Origin: Amphibalanus amphitrite
Taxonomy: Eukaryota > Arthropoda > Thecostraca > Balanomorpha > Balanidae
Reading direction: 5' to 3'
Assembly: GCF_019059575.1 (NCBI RefSeq)
Contig: NW_024882792.1
Coordinates: 124,001 to 188,000, forward strand
DNA length: 64,000 bases
Shown here: in pieces, positions 35,378 through 47,826 of the stretch
How positions within the stretch are numbered: the first letter of the stretch is position 1
How the letters are laid out: every line of letters begins with the position of its first letter
Notes under the pieces: model-generated
What the model was told of the DNA's origin: nothing
Databases searched by the model: none
The model's input: the letters and a program-made list of their open reading frames with translations, nothing else
Program-made: the position numbers and the translations under genes

Positions 35378-35514
35378 CCTGGTTTCAGTTCCACCCTCCA
35401 GAATCATTTGATAATAGGAAAGCCAAGAACATGCAATGGAGCTTGCTTATACACAACATCTCCTTTCTAAAAAAGATAGTCTAGATCCATCTGTTATTAT
35501 TCCCTAAGTCTTTG

Positions 35515-35600
35515 AGGGTGGCCCTGGGGACGTAGTTGGTAGGAGCGTCATTCCGGGACGGGGGTTGCGGGTTCGAATCCCGGTGCCGATAAGCAGGATT
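35515..35600 (+). other. tRNA-like segment, probably a SINE head
   Basis: Contains an A-box-like gacgtagttggtaggagc and a B-box gggttcgaatcccgg at tRNA spacing, but the acceptor ends do not pair. An unrelated ~80-base tail follows. This fits a tRNA-derived short retroelement. Confidence 0.5.
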
Positions 35601-35690
35601 TTTACCGTAACTTGGCACCATGCCGTTTGAAGGAAAACAAATAAATGCATAAGCTTTTTTTGTAATCCTGGTCAGCTTGCCGAGGAAAAA

Positions 35691-35870
35691 AGAGGCAAAA
35701 AAGCAAAAAGAAAAAAGAAAGAAAAAAGAGATATTACAAAAAAAACAACAATAAAAAGAAAAGAAAAGGAACAAAGAAAAAGATCAAACGAGAAAAGGAA
35801 AGAAAAGAAAAAAGCCAACAGCCCAAAAAACAAAAACAAACGGCAAACAAAGGCACTGGCCAGGACCCCT
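35691..35870. repeat. A-rich purine tract
   Basis: Long stretch of aaaaag/aaagaaa units about 150 bases before the acceptor of the last Wnt exon. The opposite strand gives a spurious Phe-rich frame. Confidence 0.9.
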
Positions 35871-36013
35871 ATCGTCCCCATACTCCCATCCGTCCCAATG
35901 CACCCCACTCTCTCCGCCCCAACTGCAACTCCGAATGGGCTGTTATCACCATGTGGAAGCCCAGAAGCCGTCAAATACGTACGATTACGATTACGATTTT
36001 TTTTCATTTTCAG

Positions 36014-36234
36014 GCGACATTGGCACGCGCGGGCGGGAGTGTTCGCGTGCCACCGGTCCGGGGGTTACCCACGCCGAACGACGCTCCTGTAAAAACCTCT
36101 GTCGACGCTGTGGCCGCAGAGTCAAACGCCAGGTTACAGAGGTCAAGACATCGTGTAACTGCAAATTCCACTGGTGTTGTCAGGTCACGTGCGACACGTG
36201 CACGCAAAAGTCGTACAAATATACGTGCCGGTAA
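36014..36234 (+). CDS. Wnt8: Wnt8-like, terminal exon E with stop
   Basis: C-terminal cysteine-rich domain of the Wnt ligand, the part that contacts Frizzled and LRP in known structures. GC joins the G from exon D to give Gly, then DIGTRGRECSRAT, HAERRSCKNLCRRCGRRVKR, TSCNCKFHWCCQVTCDTC and a final YTCR before TAA at 36232. The SCNCKFHWCC block and C-x-x-LC-x-x-CG spacing are the best Wnt8 marks here. The acceptor is tttttcattttcag. The visible exons give about 258 residues of an expected ~350. Unlike the other exons, its acceptor is not amplified. Confidence 0.93.
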
Positions 36235-37299
36235 TGGCACACGTGGTGGTGCACGTGGCGCACGTGTCAAACGTTGCACCAATGGTTTTGGGTGTCATCG
36301 CAACACTAAAAGACAACACAGGGGCAAGATGTCTGGAGCCTGGCGGATGAATATCTGGAGGAGTGTTGTCGGTGTCCAGTGGCGCCGCCAAGTGGCAGAT
36401 TGCGACAGTTCTAGTGTTGCAGTTGGTCGGCAGATGGCAGTGCGGTGAATCTAGTCTATTTGGCGGCGATTTTGAGTGTTTTGTGGCTATGTTCGTCGAC
36501 TCAGTTCTCCTGTGAGAATTTTTGACAGCTTTTGAACAATGAGGGTGAGAAAACTCAACCAACCGACCGACTAGGGGGGGGGGGCGGGAAGACAATGCTT
36601 GATCACGTGCCCTGTGACTCGCACAATGTGACTGAGCACGTGACGACCTCACAGCCTGAATACATATACGGGTCTACTTGTGCTTAGTAACTGACTGGAT
36701 AGGTTCTCGCGGGTCCTTGCTGAACGGGATTTTCTAGACCTTTTTGGGTAGATGCTGAGTCATTTCGTGATCAGGCTTTTCCGTCCAGTGAATTCACTTG
36801 ATGTGAATCGATGAGCATTGTCTTATGTGTTTTAGCTATGTGTATTATTCGTCTGGTTTTATTTTCCCTTGGGCTACTTCGCCCTGTTGCCCTATTTATT
36901 GACTAAGTTATTGGCGAGCTAACTAGGTGTAGCGTGTAAAGACACAATAGTGAGGCAAATGTCACGCATCGATGGCTCAGGGATGGACATAGAGACCTGT
37001 ACATTTTCAACAGTGACAAATCGGCTTTTTGGACGTTAGTAATGCGACATTAAAACTGGACCAAGTAATGATCAACATTCAAACATTCAAACAATAGTGA
37101 CACAATATTTTTCTTGGTGTCATCAAGCCCGGTAAGCCTTTTCAAACTGCTACTGTTCTGGATATGTGTTTGACCCTTACTGTTCTACTATGCAGTAGTC
37201 ACCGTGTGCCTGTAATATAAATCATGTGATACGTGTACTCTATTTTCGTCTCATCGGATGGATCAGTAAGCGCGCTTATGCCTGTAGTAGGATTGTAAT
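36235..37299 (+). other. Probable Wnt 3' UTR and downstream spacer
   Basis: Follows the stop codon. 36235-36270 is rich in gtgcacgtggcg words. An attaaa at about 37048 is a possible poly(A) signal, but nothing proves the transcript end. Confidence 0.4.
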
Positions 37300-37860
37300 T
37301 ACAAGCGAGCGAGCGCAGCGAGCGAGCGAGTTCATACGAAGGTTTGGACTTTGAATTGTGAAAAACGTCCGCCCGCCGCAAAACGCAAACACCGCAAAAC
37401 GCGCAAAACGCACGCCCGAAACGCCAACGCAAAGGTCGCAAAAAATAAACAAACGCCCGCCCGCCGCAAAACGCAAATAAAAAAAAACGCAAAAACGCCG
37501 CAAAACAATAAAACCGCCCGCATTGCACGCCCGCTAACCGCCAACCGAAAACGCCTAAAAATCGCCAGACCGCCGCCAAAAGCAAACAACGCAAAAAAAC
37601 AAAAAAAAGCGGCCGCCAACCGCAAACAAATTTAACACCGCAAACGACGCAAAAAAGAAAACCGCCCGCATCGCCCGCCCGCCCGCCCGCCGCCAAAGAC
37701 AAACGCCGCAAAAAAAAACACAAAACGCCCGCCCGCCGCAAAACGTAAACACCGCAAAACGTGCAAAACGCACGCCCGAAACGCCAACGCAAACGGCGAA
37801 AAAATCGCCCGACCGCAGCAAACCACACAAAGAAACGCCGAAACGCCGAGAAAAAAAACT
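37300..37860. repeat. Strand-biased CGCCCGCCGCAAAACG minisatellite
   Basis: C- and A-rich units (cgcccgccgcaaaacg, caccgcaaaacg) with almost no T. Two longer blocks at about 37366-37440 and 37728-37800 repeat the same series. Preceded by gcgagcgagcgcagcgagcg, similar to the start of the 690-bp repeats at 53273. A small family A fragment follows at 37865-37945. Confidence 0.9.
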
Positions 37861-40010
37861 CGAGAACCAATAGCACGGAAAAGCGCATTCGATAACCCTA
37901 TTAAAATCCTATCTGAGTAATTCTCTCAGATTTGACCTAACGTAAAAAAAAAATGAAAAATAAACCCGCGCCCTGCTGGGGGGTGTTTGAACACCCCCTT
38001 TGTGGATCTTCGCGAATATCTCAAAAACGGCAGCGCGGAGCGCCGCCGTTTTTGGTACACCTTATCATACATCAATTCTACACATGTTGTAAAAATTTTA
38101 GACCAAGGTCATTCAAGGTCAGATCACCAGGTCACTTGAAGTGACCTCACCTCATAAAAAGTTTCAATGTCTGTCATAGCTACACCGAGTGACCGATCGA
38201 TTTGAAACTTTCTGCGATTGCTAAGAGCAATAGCATGTACAAAATGTATATCTCAGAATCTTGATATCGATGACCTAAGGTCAGGTCAATTTTGCGACCT
38301 CCCCATTATAAGTCAATGGGAGAAAATTGAAATGCGCCTCTTTTGGACAAAAGACTTTATAAACACTCCCAAACACCGAATTACAAGTGTTTAAGACACA
38401 CTGCACATGAAAATGGTGTCCGTGACCCTTGTTTATGTCCTGAGGTCATCTTAGGTCACGAATGGTATCTAACAGTTTTTCGCAAATAACTTTTGATAGA
38501 GGCATGCTAGAGCGATGAAAACGCCTTAGATGTGTTCAGCTCGACGATACGGATCGACTGATATGCAACATGACCCTTTCCGGTCAGGTCATGACCTTGA
38601 CCTGAGGTCAAATTTTCAAGTTGACCTTTCAAGGTCAACTTATAGCTCATTCGATGCGTCTTGACGAGAGGAACACAATGCCGGTAAAAGTAAGCTCTTA
38701 CAAGGCTTGGGTCAAAAGTAATTGCAGAAAAACTGTTTTCGAAAAAATCGGCTATTTTTGCAGTTTTTGCCCCCTGTGGGCAAAACCGTTGACCGTAGGT
38801 CAAATCTGAGGGAATTGCTCAGAAAGGGCTTTAATAGGGCTATCGAATGCGCTTTTCCGCGGCGCTGTAGCTCTATTGGTTTTCGAGTTATGCGTTGGCT
38901 TCTTGGAATTTGTCGACATTCGACCTGGAAATCGGCGAAATTTTGCCTTCAATGACCTCTGGTGACCTGACCTTTGACCTGATCAAAAAATTGACTGAAG
39001 TAATTTCGTCATTATTTTTAACGCTCTTTCGAACGCCGCCTTTCGCGTATCGCTATGTGGCCCAGGGCCCAATCTTATAAAGGTTGTGCTACCAAATGGC
39101 GTACTATCATTCCACCCCACTCTATTTACGGCACCCTATTCACGCAATCTTATAAAGAGAATAGTATGGTAATTCTATTCACGCCATTTTGCCCACAGTA
39201 CATATCAACGCCAGCAGGAAACACGCAACGTGATTGGTCAATGTCTTGTCGCCGTTGCTATTGGAAATTATGCGTACTGTTTGCGAACAGCAAAAGTTAT
39301 GTGTTTTAACTTTTATGGGGCATTTATTTCTTTTAGAGACACACATATGTGTAATGAATAAGCTATTTATGGAAAACGTGATAGCAAACTATGGAAAACA
39401 CAAACATGCTTGAAGAATTCTCCTGAAAAGTGGGTTGCCGACCAAATAAATTTCAGCGAGGGCATTCTCGCGCTCAGAAATTCGAGTGAATAAAGTGTTT
39501 CTTCTACTTATCATTTGCATTTATTTGCTGTTAAGGCATTGCAATAAATTTGTTAAAGAATTATTTAAATAGTCATTTAATTATAGCTCGGCTACTGTTT
39601 CAGTAATTTAAGTAATGCCGTTGACAATGAAGCTCCTACAATTTGAGCATCAGGATACGTACATTAACTGGATCAATTCAAGATAGGTATAGCTTATTTT
39701 CCTTCTTGTCATAAGCTCTTGACATTTTCCTTCTTGAAGATAAACTACTAAAATTCGAAGACTACGTACATGAACTGAATTAGGTCAAGTTACAGCTTAT
39801 TTTCCTTCTTATTATTTTTCCTTAGGTACCTGTTACCTAACATAAAGCTAAAAAGCAATTCCTCAAAAGATTGAAGAACCCAGTCTACATATCAAAGCAT
39901 ATCAAGAAAAATACTCGGCTCAGAAGTCAGATCGAGATGCAGGAAGAGAAACAACACATTGATCCTTAACTGTGCCAGACAGAAAGTGAGGAGATACGAA
40001 TAGTGAGTAG

Positions 40011-40272
40011 TAGAGATGTCAATCGGATACCAACTTTTTGGTATACCGATACCAAACCGATACCAACTTGGTATTTGGTATTTCAATCCTAATGTGTTTG
40101 ATATTTTGTTGGTATTATGAACCCTTACTAATGTATAAGAGGCTAAGAAATTGGTAAAAAGTTGGTATTTCCCTCATCTTTCAAAGTTGGTTCGGTTTCG
40201 GTATTTTCCCACGGTTTTGGTTGGTATTTGGTTTGGTATCGGTATTCCGATTTTCTGTAACTGACATCACTA
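40011..40272 (+). mobile_element. hAT-like MITE (GGTATTTGG family), copy 2
   Basis: Ends TAGAGATGTCAA and TTGACATCACTA-like, flanked by perfect gtgagtag (40003-40010 and 40273-40280). 262 bases, made largely of ggtat and gatacc words in both orientations. Confidence 0.93.
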
Positions 40273-40450
40273 GTGAGTAGGAATTAACAATTTTTTGACA
40301 AACTAAGGTATATCATCATTAATTTAAATATCTAATCAGAAGCCATGAAGTGCCCGTTATTTGTGTCATACGTGAGACGTGAGAATAGGCTAAAGACCCA
40401 TACCGATTCTATAATGCAGTGGCTGCCGAAAATCTATGATGGTTACTGGT

Positions 40451-42202
40451 TAGAGTTGCAAAATTTCCCTACCGCACTACCGGCATGCCGGTAATTTTTC
40501 ACTACCGCAGGTTTTTTCGTGGTATCTGGCATGTCTTGCCGGTAGCATGCCGGTATTTTTGATTTTGTGCAAAAAAAAATATCAGCAAAAGATTCAAACT
40601 TTGGACACTAAGAGGCTCTCAAATTGTAATAAAACAGCAATATTAAACACTGCAAGATACATTTTGTGGTAGAAGTTCCATTGCTAAGGGTAGGGGTAAC
40701 ACATGGACCTCAGCATTTCACAGGCTTGGTTATAATTAGAATTGTCAAGAATCTACTGTGGTCTATAAAAGGAATAATTGTAATGGTACTCATTCATGTT
40801 GCAAAAGCACGATCAATTAGTAGGAGTCTAATGGTAGGTAATATGTATAACACAAAAAATAAATAAATGTTCATGACAACATTCCCTAGGGGAAAAGGCA
40901 GAATCAAAACACCAAAAAACACATTGTTTGGAAACTGGCCTTGAGTCCTGAGATCATGAGATGTGGTCTGAGAACCTCTACAAAGAATTTGACACTGAAA
41001 ATCCAGCTGAAAAGGCAGGTGTTAGGTAGCCCTGAGCCTGACTTTGGTCCCATAATTAAATGAAAATGGATTTGAACTGACATTTTGTCATATCTTTACA
41101 AGAAAACACATCATGCAGGCAAATTGACACAAAGTGGCACAAAATAATACAACCAAGGAATTACTTTTAAGATGCTCTCTCCCCTAATGAATGGATGCAA
41201 TCTGATGACGTAATAGGTATTTATTCATATACCCTTTTTTGGTTGAATAACTGAAGAGAAATGAATTTTCTTGTAGTGAATTACACTCACATTGTTGATT
41301 TCATTATAATTGTGTTGGATAATTTTTATTAATATAATCATTCACGAGGCAGTGGCTTGCAGTCGTAATTTTTTTTTGCAGCGTTTTATTCAGCTGGTTA
41401 AAAGCCTCTATTATGGCGCATTTGTTTCAAATCAGGCCCTCTGAGACCTTGTGTTTGTTCCCGTTTGAGGTTGGAGAGGATGGAGGATATCGTTTTTATA
41501 CAAATTATTTGGTGACTGTTCTCAGGACCAGTGAGTTAGGTATTAACTCATTTTTTTACATGATTCGTATCTTACTCATAAACCAGCAAGCCATGGTGGA
41601 TAGGAAACAGTAGATGTTGATCTCGCTTCCTCAGTTAGGAAGATGGCCGAATCTGTACTTGTTTATGTTTTGACCATCTAGATTTTAAACATTTGGCTGG
41701 TGCCTGCAACATTTTAGGAGAATGTGGAAAAGTAGAACACCTGTGAAATGTAAATGTGATTACTGCTCAGTGCTCACTGTCCAGTCTTTAAAAACACATA
41801 ACACATTTCAGTAATTCAAGTTCTTTTTGTCCTCGCCTTTTTGATGAATGTGTTAGTTTTTTTTGTAGGCATTACCTCTTTGATTACAGGTGATATTTTA
41901 ACAGTTATAGACTGGAATTGAGTTTCAAAATTTTGGGTATTTGTGGGGCCAACTCAGCCAAAATCAGCCTGGCGGTATTTGTGGTTGGATAATGGATGGC
42001 TGCTGGGTGGGACAGGTACTGAAACTGCCAAATGTGGCATCTCTTGTAGAGGTAAGCTAGAATCAAGAATGCAGGTTTTTTAGGATGCCGGTAATTTGGC
42101 GGTTTATTTGCTTGGGGCGTGGTAGCATGCCGGTATCCCAGAAAATTTTTGTGGGGCGGGGCGGTGCCGGTAGCAGCCTTTGGGGAAAACTTTGCAACTC
42201 TA
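40451..42202 (+). mobile_element. hAT-like element with TAGAGTTGCAAA ends, copy 1
   Basis: Ends TAGAGTTGCAAA and TTTGCAACTCTA, flanked by perfect ttactggt (40443-40450 and 42203-42210). Subterminal regions carry repeats of accggcatgccggta. 1752 bases, without a recognisable transposase. A second, inverted copy lies at 47827. Confidence 0.93.
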
Positions 42203-42878
42203 TTACTGGTGCTAAAATCCTCTTAAAAATCCCCTTTTAATTTGAAAAATAAATCCATTTAACGATGACCACTCGTTTTTATGTGTTTTAGTGTGCATTT
42301 AGTTCCTGAAAATACATATTTTGAAATTCATCGTTGTCTGTATAATAAGCATCATTATAATAAACCATGAGTTAATATGTGGAGGATGTTTTAATCTTAA
42401 AAATATCATAACGTAAAATATTGCATACTTATATCATTAAAACATTGAATTTATCTTAAATGAATTAAACTGTCTGAGAAGCTCGTCAAAGTACGCCACA
42501 AATTCTGGCGTGAAATGGACGCCGCTGAAACCGCAAACAGCTGATGATTGTCGGTGTTTTGAGATGTGCACAGCTGCTCACGGTTAAAAGCATGCTAGGG
42601 CATCCTCAAAACCGGCGGCTACCAATGCTGTAGGGAGCGTGCCGTGTTTTCGATTTTACAGAGTTTTATAAGATTGCGTACTATATATCCAGCCTTAGAG
42701 TGCTGCCATATCCATTTCACGACGTTTATAAGATTGGGCCCAGGAGCCGAGTTACAAGGGGGGGGGGTGGTGTTCAAACACCCCCCCCCCAGCAGGGCGT
42801 GGAAATCCAGGACCCCCAGCCGGGCGCAGGTTAACAGCATTTCACTGATACTCGATGATCTGTTTTTTCACTGATCTG

Positions 42879-44066
42879 TTAACCCGCGCCCGGCGGGGGT
42901 CCTGGATTTCCACGCCCTGCTGGGGGGGGGGGGGTGTTTGAACACCCCCCCCTTCTAACTCGGCTCCTGGGCCACGTAGCGATACGCGGAAGGCGGTGTT
43001 CGAAAGAGCGTCAAAAATAATGAGGAAATCACTTTGGTCAATTTTTGGTCAGGTCAAAGGTCAGGTCACCAGAGGTCATTGAAGGCAAAATTTCGCCGAT
43101 TTCCAGGTCGAATGTCGAAAATTTCCAAGAAGCCAACGCATAACTCGGGAACCAGTAGAGCTACAGCGCCGCGGAAAAGCGCATTCAATAGCCCTATTAA
43201 CGCCCTTTCTGAGTAACTCACTCAGATTTGACCTAACGTCAACGGTTTTGCCTGCAGGGGGCAAAAACTGCAAAAATAGCCGATCTTCTCGGAAACAGTT
43301 TTTCTGCAATAACTTTTGGCCCAAGCAATGTACGAGCTTACTTTTACCGGCATCGTGTTCCTCTCGTCAAGACGCATCGAATGAAATATAACTTGACCTT
43401 GAAAGGTCAACTTGAAAATTTGACCTCAGGTCAAGGTCATGACCTGACCGGAAAAGGTCATGTTGCATATCAGTCGATCCGTATCGTCGAGCTGAACACA
43501 TATAAGGCGTTTTCATCGCTCTAGCATGCCTCTATCAAAAGTTATTTGCGAAAAACTGTTAGTGACCTAAGATGACCTCAGGGCATAAACAGGGGGTCAC
43601 GGACACCATTTTCATGTTCAGTGTGTCTAAACCACTTGCAATTCAGTGTTTGGGAGTGTTTATAATGTCTTTCGTCCAAAGGAGGCGCATTTCAATTTTC
43701 TCCCATTGACTTATAATGGGGAGGTCGCAAAATTGACCTGACCTTAGGTCATCGATATCAAAATTCTGAGATATACATTTTGTACATGCTATTGCTCTCA
43801 TCAATCGCTGAAAGTTTCAAAGCGATCGGTCACTCAGTGTAGCTATGACAGACATTGAAACTTTTTATGAGGTGAGGTCACTTCAAGTGACCTGGTGACC
43901 TAACCTTGAATGAGCTTGGTCTGAAATTTTCACAACATGTGTAGAATTGATGTATGATAAGGTGTACCAAAAACGGCGTCGCTCCGCGCCGCCGTTTTTG
44001 AGATATTCGCGAAAAACCACAAGGGGGAGTGTTCAAACACCCCCCCCCCAGCAGGGCGCGGGTTAA
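42879..44066 (-). mobile_element. TTAA family A element, copy 4, reversed
   Basis: TTAA at 42879-42882 and 44063-44066, ends CCCGCGCC...GGCGCGGG. Reversed relative to the neighbouring copy 3, whose right TTAA lies only 44 bases away. It retains both hairpins and the AGGTCA-rich core. Confidence 0.9.
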
Positions 44067-45199
44067 TCTTCCTTCCATATGCAGCAGACACAGGCATTAG
44101 ATATTCAATTACCTCAAGGCTATATAACCAGGTAGGCTACTCCGGTTTCCATAACTGGCAATAGGCCCGATCGGCCCGCCACCTACCGGCCGGAGCGCGG
44201 AACTACTGTGACGTCACAAAGACCCTAGCGGCCCCCTTGCGCCCGCCGTAAATACATTACGCCGGGCGGGCGGCAGGCTTTTTAACGTATTTTTGGAAAA
44301 AGTAATAGGTTTAGTGAAAAATGGTTCTTAGATATTTCGAAGAAAAATGTCTCGTCTTTTCGATGATGCATTTGGATTTGGGACAATCAGGCGGACATTA
44401 TGATACTTTCGGTAAATGGACTCGCCGTCGCACTACTAGCGATGTGCGGTGCGTCTGTAGTTTAGCTGCAGTGCTCTTTGCCCCTTGTGGTGCTTCTTTT
44501 TCCTTGATGACGCTTTTATTAGGATTTTTTCAAATGTTTTGAATGGACGGGTGAAGGATTGATAATTGACATGTCATGGGTAGCTTGTCGAGAGGGCACT
44601 TCCCAATTGAAAAGAAATCCGGACTCCTGAGAGCTTTGAAAGCCAAAATGCCCACACATTCAGACGAGGCTTGACAACTGGCTAAACCTAGCCTAATGAC
44701 AGTTGGCTGCGACTGCCAACACCAGCTGCAGTCAATCCTGTCAGTAATCTATATCGATTCGCTTCAGCTCGCGCTTATTGAAAATTCAGCGCCGTGTCCA
44801 TAAGCTCGAAGCTCTTCACTGAAGAACAATAACTAGCCGGCCAACTGAGCTAGACGTCTAATACAAAGACCAAAAGAAGATCACTTCAATAGCCCAAAGG
44901 GACTTCTCGGTTTCTTCACAAGACCCAATAGGCCACCCAACACGTAACAAGAAACATATACAACAAATTGAACTGAAAACATTAAGACAAGGTCGAGCGT
45001 GACGGAAAAAATAATTTATTTAAATGTAAAAACGCAGTAATCGAACGATGACAATGATGTACGCACTACTCATCTGTCCAGACTGGCGCCGGATTGCAGA
45101 ATGATATCTCGCGAGACGCAGTCGTAAATGCGCTTTTCATGCCAAGCTTGATTTAGACGCGGTGACTGGTTGTTGTCATGCCACCTTGCCGCTCTTTTG
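44067..45199. other. Unique spacer, no gene seen
   Basis: 44150-44290 is GC-rich with a tgacgtca word. Short open frames near 44321-44542 show no recognisable domain or convincing splice sites. Confidence 0.45.
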
Positions 45200-45495
45200 T
45201 GCTACAATGCGTGGACGGGAGTGGGACACTGGCGACTGTCGGGTCCTCTGCACTGCTCTGAGCGGACGGGACACCGACGTCTGTCAGTTCTTATGCGTTA
45301 CACTGCGCGGACTGGACGTCGGCGTCCGTCGGGTTTACTGCGCTGCCCCGGTGGCACATCGGGACATCGCATCTGCCGTCTGTCAGTTCTTGAAGCGCGG
45401 GCCGGACATCGGCGTCTGCCGGTTCTTTTGCGCTGCGCTGCGCGAACGGGACACCGGTATCTGTCAGGTCTTCTACGCTGCGCGGACTGGGTACT
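45200..45495. repeat. ~45-bp minisatellite, ~6 diverged units
   Basis: Units run from acaccgacgtctgtcagtt to gctgcgcggactgg with lengths of 41-48. Both + frames stay open through it, which creates protein-like open frames with repeated Cys that I do not call as a gene. Confidence 0.8.
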
Positions 45496-45572
45496 GGTTC
45501 TTTTGGATATGTAGGAAATGCAGGATCTGAAAGGGACACGAGCACATATATCACAAACAAGGCAGAAGGAAT

Positions 45573-46320
45573 CAGTGGCGGATCCAAGGGGGTCATATGG
45601 GTCATGCCCCCCCCCTTGGGGCCCTTGCGGTGCCCCACGGGGGCACCACAGGCCTGCCAGGGCTACCACCGGCCTATCAATTCCTAGGGGCACCACAGGC
45701 CTGACGGGGGCACCACAGGCCCTCCAGGGGCACCCAACGGCCTCGCAGGGGCCAGGGGCACCCCTGGCCTCACAGGGGCACCACCGGCTTCGCAGGGCCC
45801 AGGGGCACCTTGGGCTTATCAGAGGCACTTCAGGTTTGTCAGGGGCACCACAGTCCTGCCAGGGCCTAGGGGCACCAGCGGCCTAGCAGGGGCACCACGG
45901 GGCTGTCAGGGGCACCATAAGTCTGTCAGGGGCACCTCAGGCTTGTCAGGGCCCAGGGTCACCACAGTCCTTTCAGGGGCACCACAGGCCTGTCAGGGAC
46001 ACCAGAGGTCTGTCAGGGGCACCACAGGCCAGCCAGGGGCACCACCGGCCTCGCAGGGGCATCTTGGGCCCGTCAGGGGCACCACGTGCCTGTCAGGGAC
46101 ACTTCAGGCCTTTCAGGGGCACCACAGTTCTGTCAGGGCCCAGGGGCAGGGGAAAAATTAAAAAAAAAAACAGGAAAAAAATAAAAATAGGGCCCACCAC
46201 AAAAATAGGCCCACAAAATTAAGTGGCCGAAATCCGTTAAGTTTTAATTTTGGGTATAGGTAGGGGCCCCACTTCGATTCATGACCCCCCCCCCCTGGAG
46301 TTTTTCTGGATCCGCCCCTG
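45573..46320. mobile_element. hAT-like MITE carrying a GGGGCACCACAGG minisatellite
   Basis: Ends CAGTGGCGGATCCA and TGGATCCGCCCCTG, flanked by gaaggaat (45565-45572) and gagggaat (46321-46328), 7 of 8 matching. From about 45625 to 46150 the interior is a ~21-base array of ggggcaccacaggcctgtca. Confidence 0.85.
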
Positions 46321-47826
46321 GAGGGAATATGATGGCTTGTTTAGTGGATGGGGCAATATGTGAGTGAAAGGTTGAAATAATGCCTACACAAAGTGCGGCG
46401 ACAGTTCCAAATGCAGAATAAACGTAAGCTGTGACTCAAATCTATAACAAAAGAAGCAGGAGAAGAATCAGATCTCCGCACTGACAGTGGCATTTTTATG
46501 TTTCAAGACTTTCAGGTTTAAATCATTGTTGCATGGCTAAGAAAGACAAAACCAGAGTAAAATAGATATGGTGCATGCTGCGCACTCAATTTACCAAAGA
46601 TTTTGTTAAGATTTTGTGTTATTTTTTTTCACTGTTCAAGCTTCCTATGGATTTCAATTAAAAATGAGCCAGTTATGAGCAAACATGTGCAGTGTAAATT
46701 GGTGCAAAGAAAGTTCACTGATCCTTATGCAAGGTAGCATTACTATTTTCACTTTTCAGTATGGTAACTTATAAAGCATAGGCAACAAAGTTATTAACAA
46801 TTTCATTTTTGTACTACAACAAGCACTCATGCATGGAGTCCAGGACAGGCTCAGGAACCAGGGCTGCGGAGAAGTCGCTTAGCACACCAAGCTCGGAAAA
46901 CATCAGTATCTTTATTTTTGTAGCATCAAAGAAAGTATAAAATTATCCAGCCAACTATTTAAATGGACTGGCATGAGTTATATTTGTTTTGTTGACATAT
47001 TCATTAAAAAAGAACAAACAGTTAGCTGACAAATGCTAATGTGAACTCCAAATTAGAATAGTTTTATATCTAGTTTTGAACACCCATCCAGAATAACCAG
47101 CAAGCACATTTTCTTTGAGAATATAACAAAATAAACACCCTTTCTAATAGACACCGCAGTACAGATTGATATGGATGGAATTTTTCTGAAGATATAAACA
47201 TAACAAATGTAGGTGTACTGATACTCACCTGTTTTGCCCAAATTGAAAGGTATGGCAGGACATTTACATGTCAATATTATGGTGATGATCAATTTGACAA
47301 TGCCTGCCACAGAAGCCTAGTAAATTTTCAAAAGAACTTCGTAATAACTTCATATATTTTCACAATATCACGGTGGGTAATACAACATACAACCCGCAAC
47401 AAAAGCTAAACAAGTTTGCGCCGACATTGTATCATGCGCCATTCAGGCCTTTTCTAGGGGGACTGTCTTCTGTGTAAATCAGGAAAACGACAAATGACGT
47501 CACCAGGGGTACGGTTATCGTTCATCCCAAAATTTGTAAAACTTAGAGTGAAATATTTAGTTTCGTGCACATGTGTCACTTAAAACGAAAACTAACTTTC
47601 ATAAAAAGCCTCAAGTTTGCATCAAACTCAAGGATATTTTTTAAACGAGGTCAAAAAGTAACCACGGGCTTCTATAGTGGTATGTGCAGCAGGGGATAGT
47701 ATGACGTGGCAAGGCTGACAGCCAATCAGCGAGCCAGTTGGCCTATTGCCACTTTTGAATATCCCCTTTAACACGGGAATGAACCCCCCTGAATTACCTG
47801 GCCTACATGAGCAAGTAAATACGTAC
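46321..47826. other. Unique spacer, no gene called
   Basis: AT-rich unique DNA. A strong minus-strand donor (CAG-gtgagtat, near 47229) is noted, but no coding context supports it. Confidence 0.45.

Larger units (their letters stand above)
39067..42739. mobile_element. GCCCAATCTTATAAA-ended element inserted at CCAGG
   Basis: Ends GCCCAATCTTATAAA (39067) and TTTATAAGATTGGGC (42739), flanked by perfect 5-bp CCAGG (39062-39066 and 42740-42744). Intact family A copies have one CCAGG here (gtggcccaggagccgag). Its interior near 39165-39300 matches 33990-34100 of the 3-kb palindrome, so it belongs to the same family. It hosts two hAT-like elements. No transposase seen. Confidence 0.9.
37965..42834 (+). 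mobile_element. TTAA family A element, copy 3, split by a 3.7-kb insertion
   Basis: The left part (37965-39061) matches the copy at 4889 from cccgcgcc through gtggcccagg. The right part (42740-42834) resumes at ccaggagccgag and ends gggcgcagg-TTAA. The left TTAA has decayed to TAAA. The intervening 39067-42739 is a GCCCAATC-ended element. Confidence 0.88.

Noticed and set aside
35481-36007. Phe-rich minus-strand frames before the last Wnt exon
   Set aside because: They are the complement of an A-rich purine tract.
45162-45530. 122-codon frame with regularly spaced Cys
   Set aside because: It is a 45-bp minisatellite whose unit length is often divisible by three; neighbouring units of 41-43 bases break the register and two frames are open at once.
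47229-47316. Minus-strand exon-like segment with a strong gtgagtat donor
   Set aside because: No ATG, short frame (KLIITIILTCKCPAIPFNLG), weak acceptor, no partner exon found.
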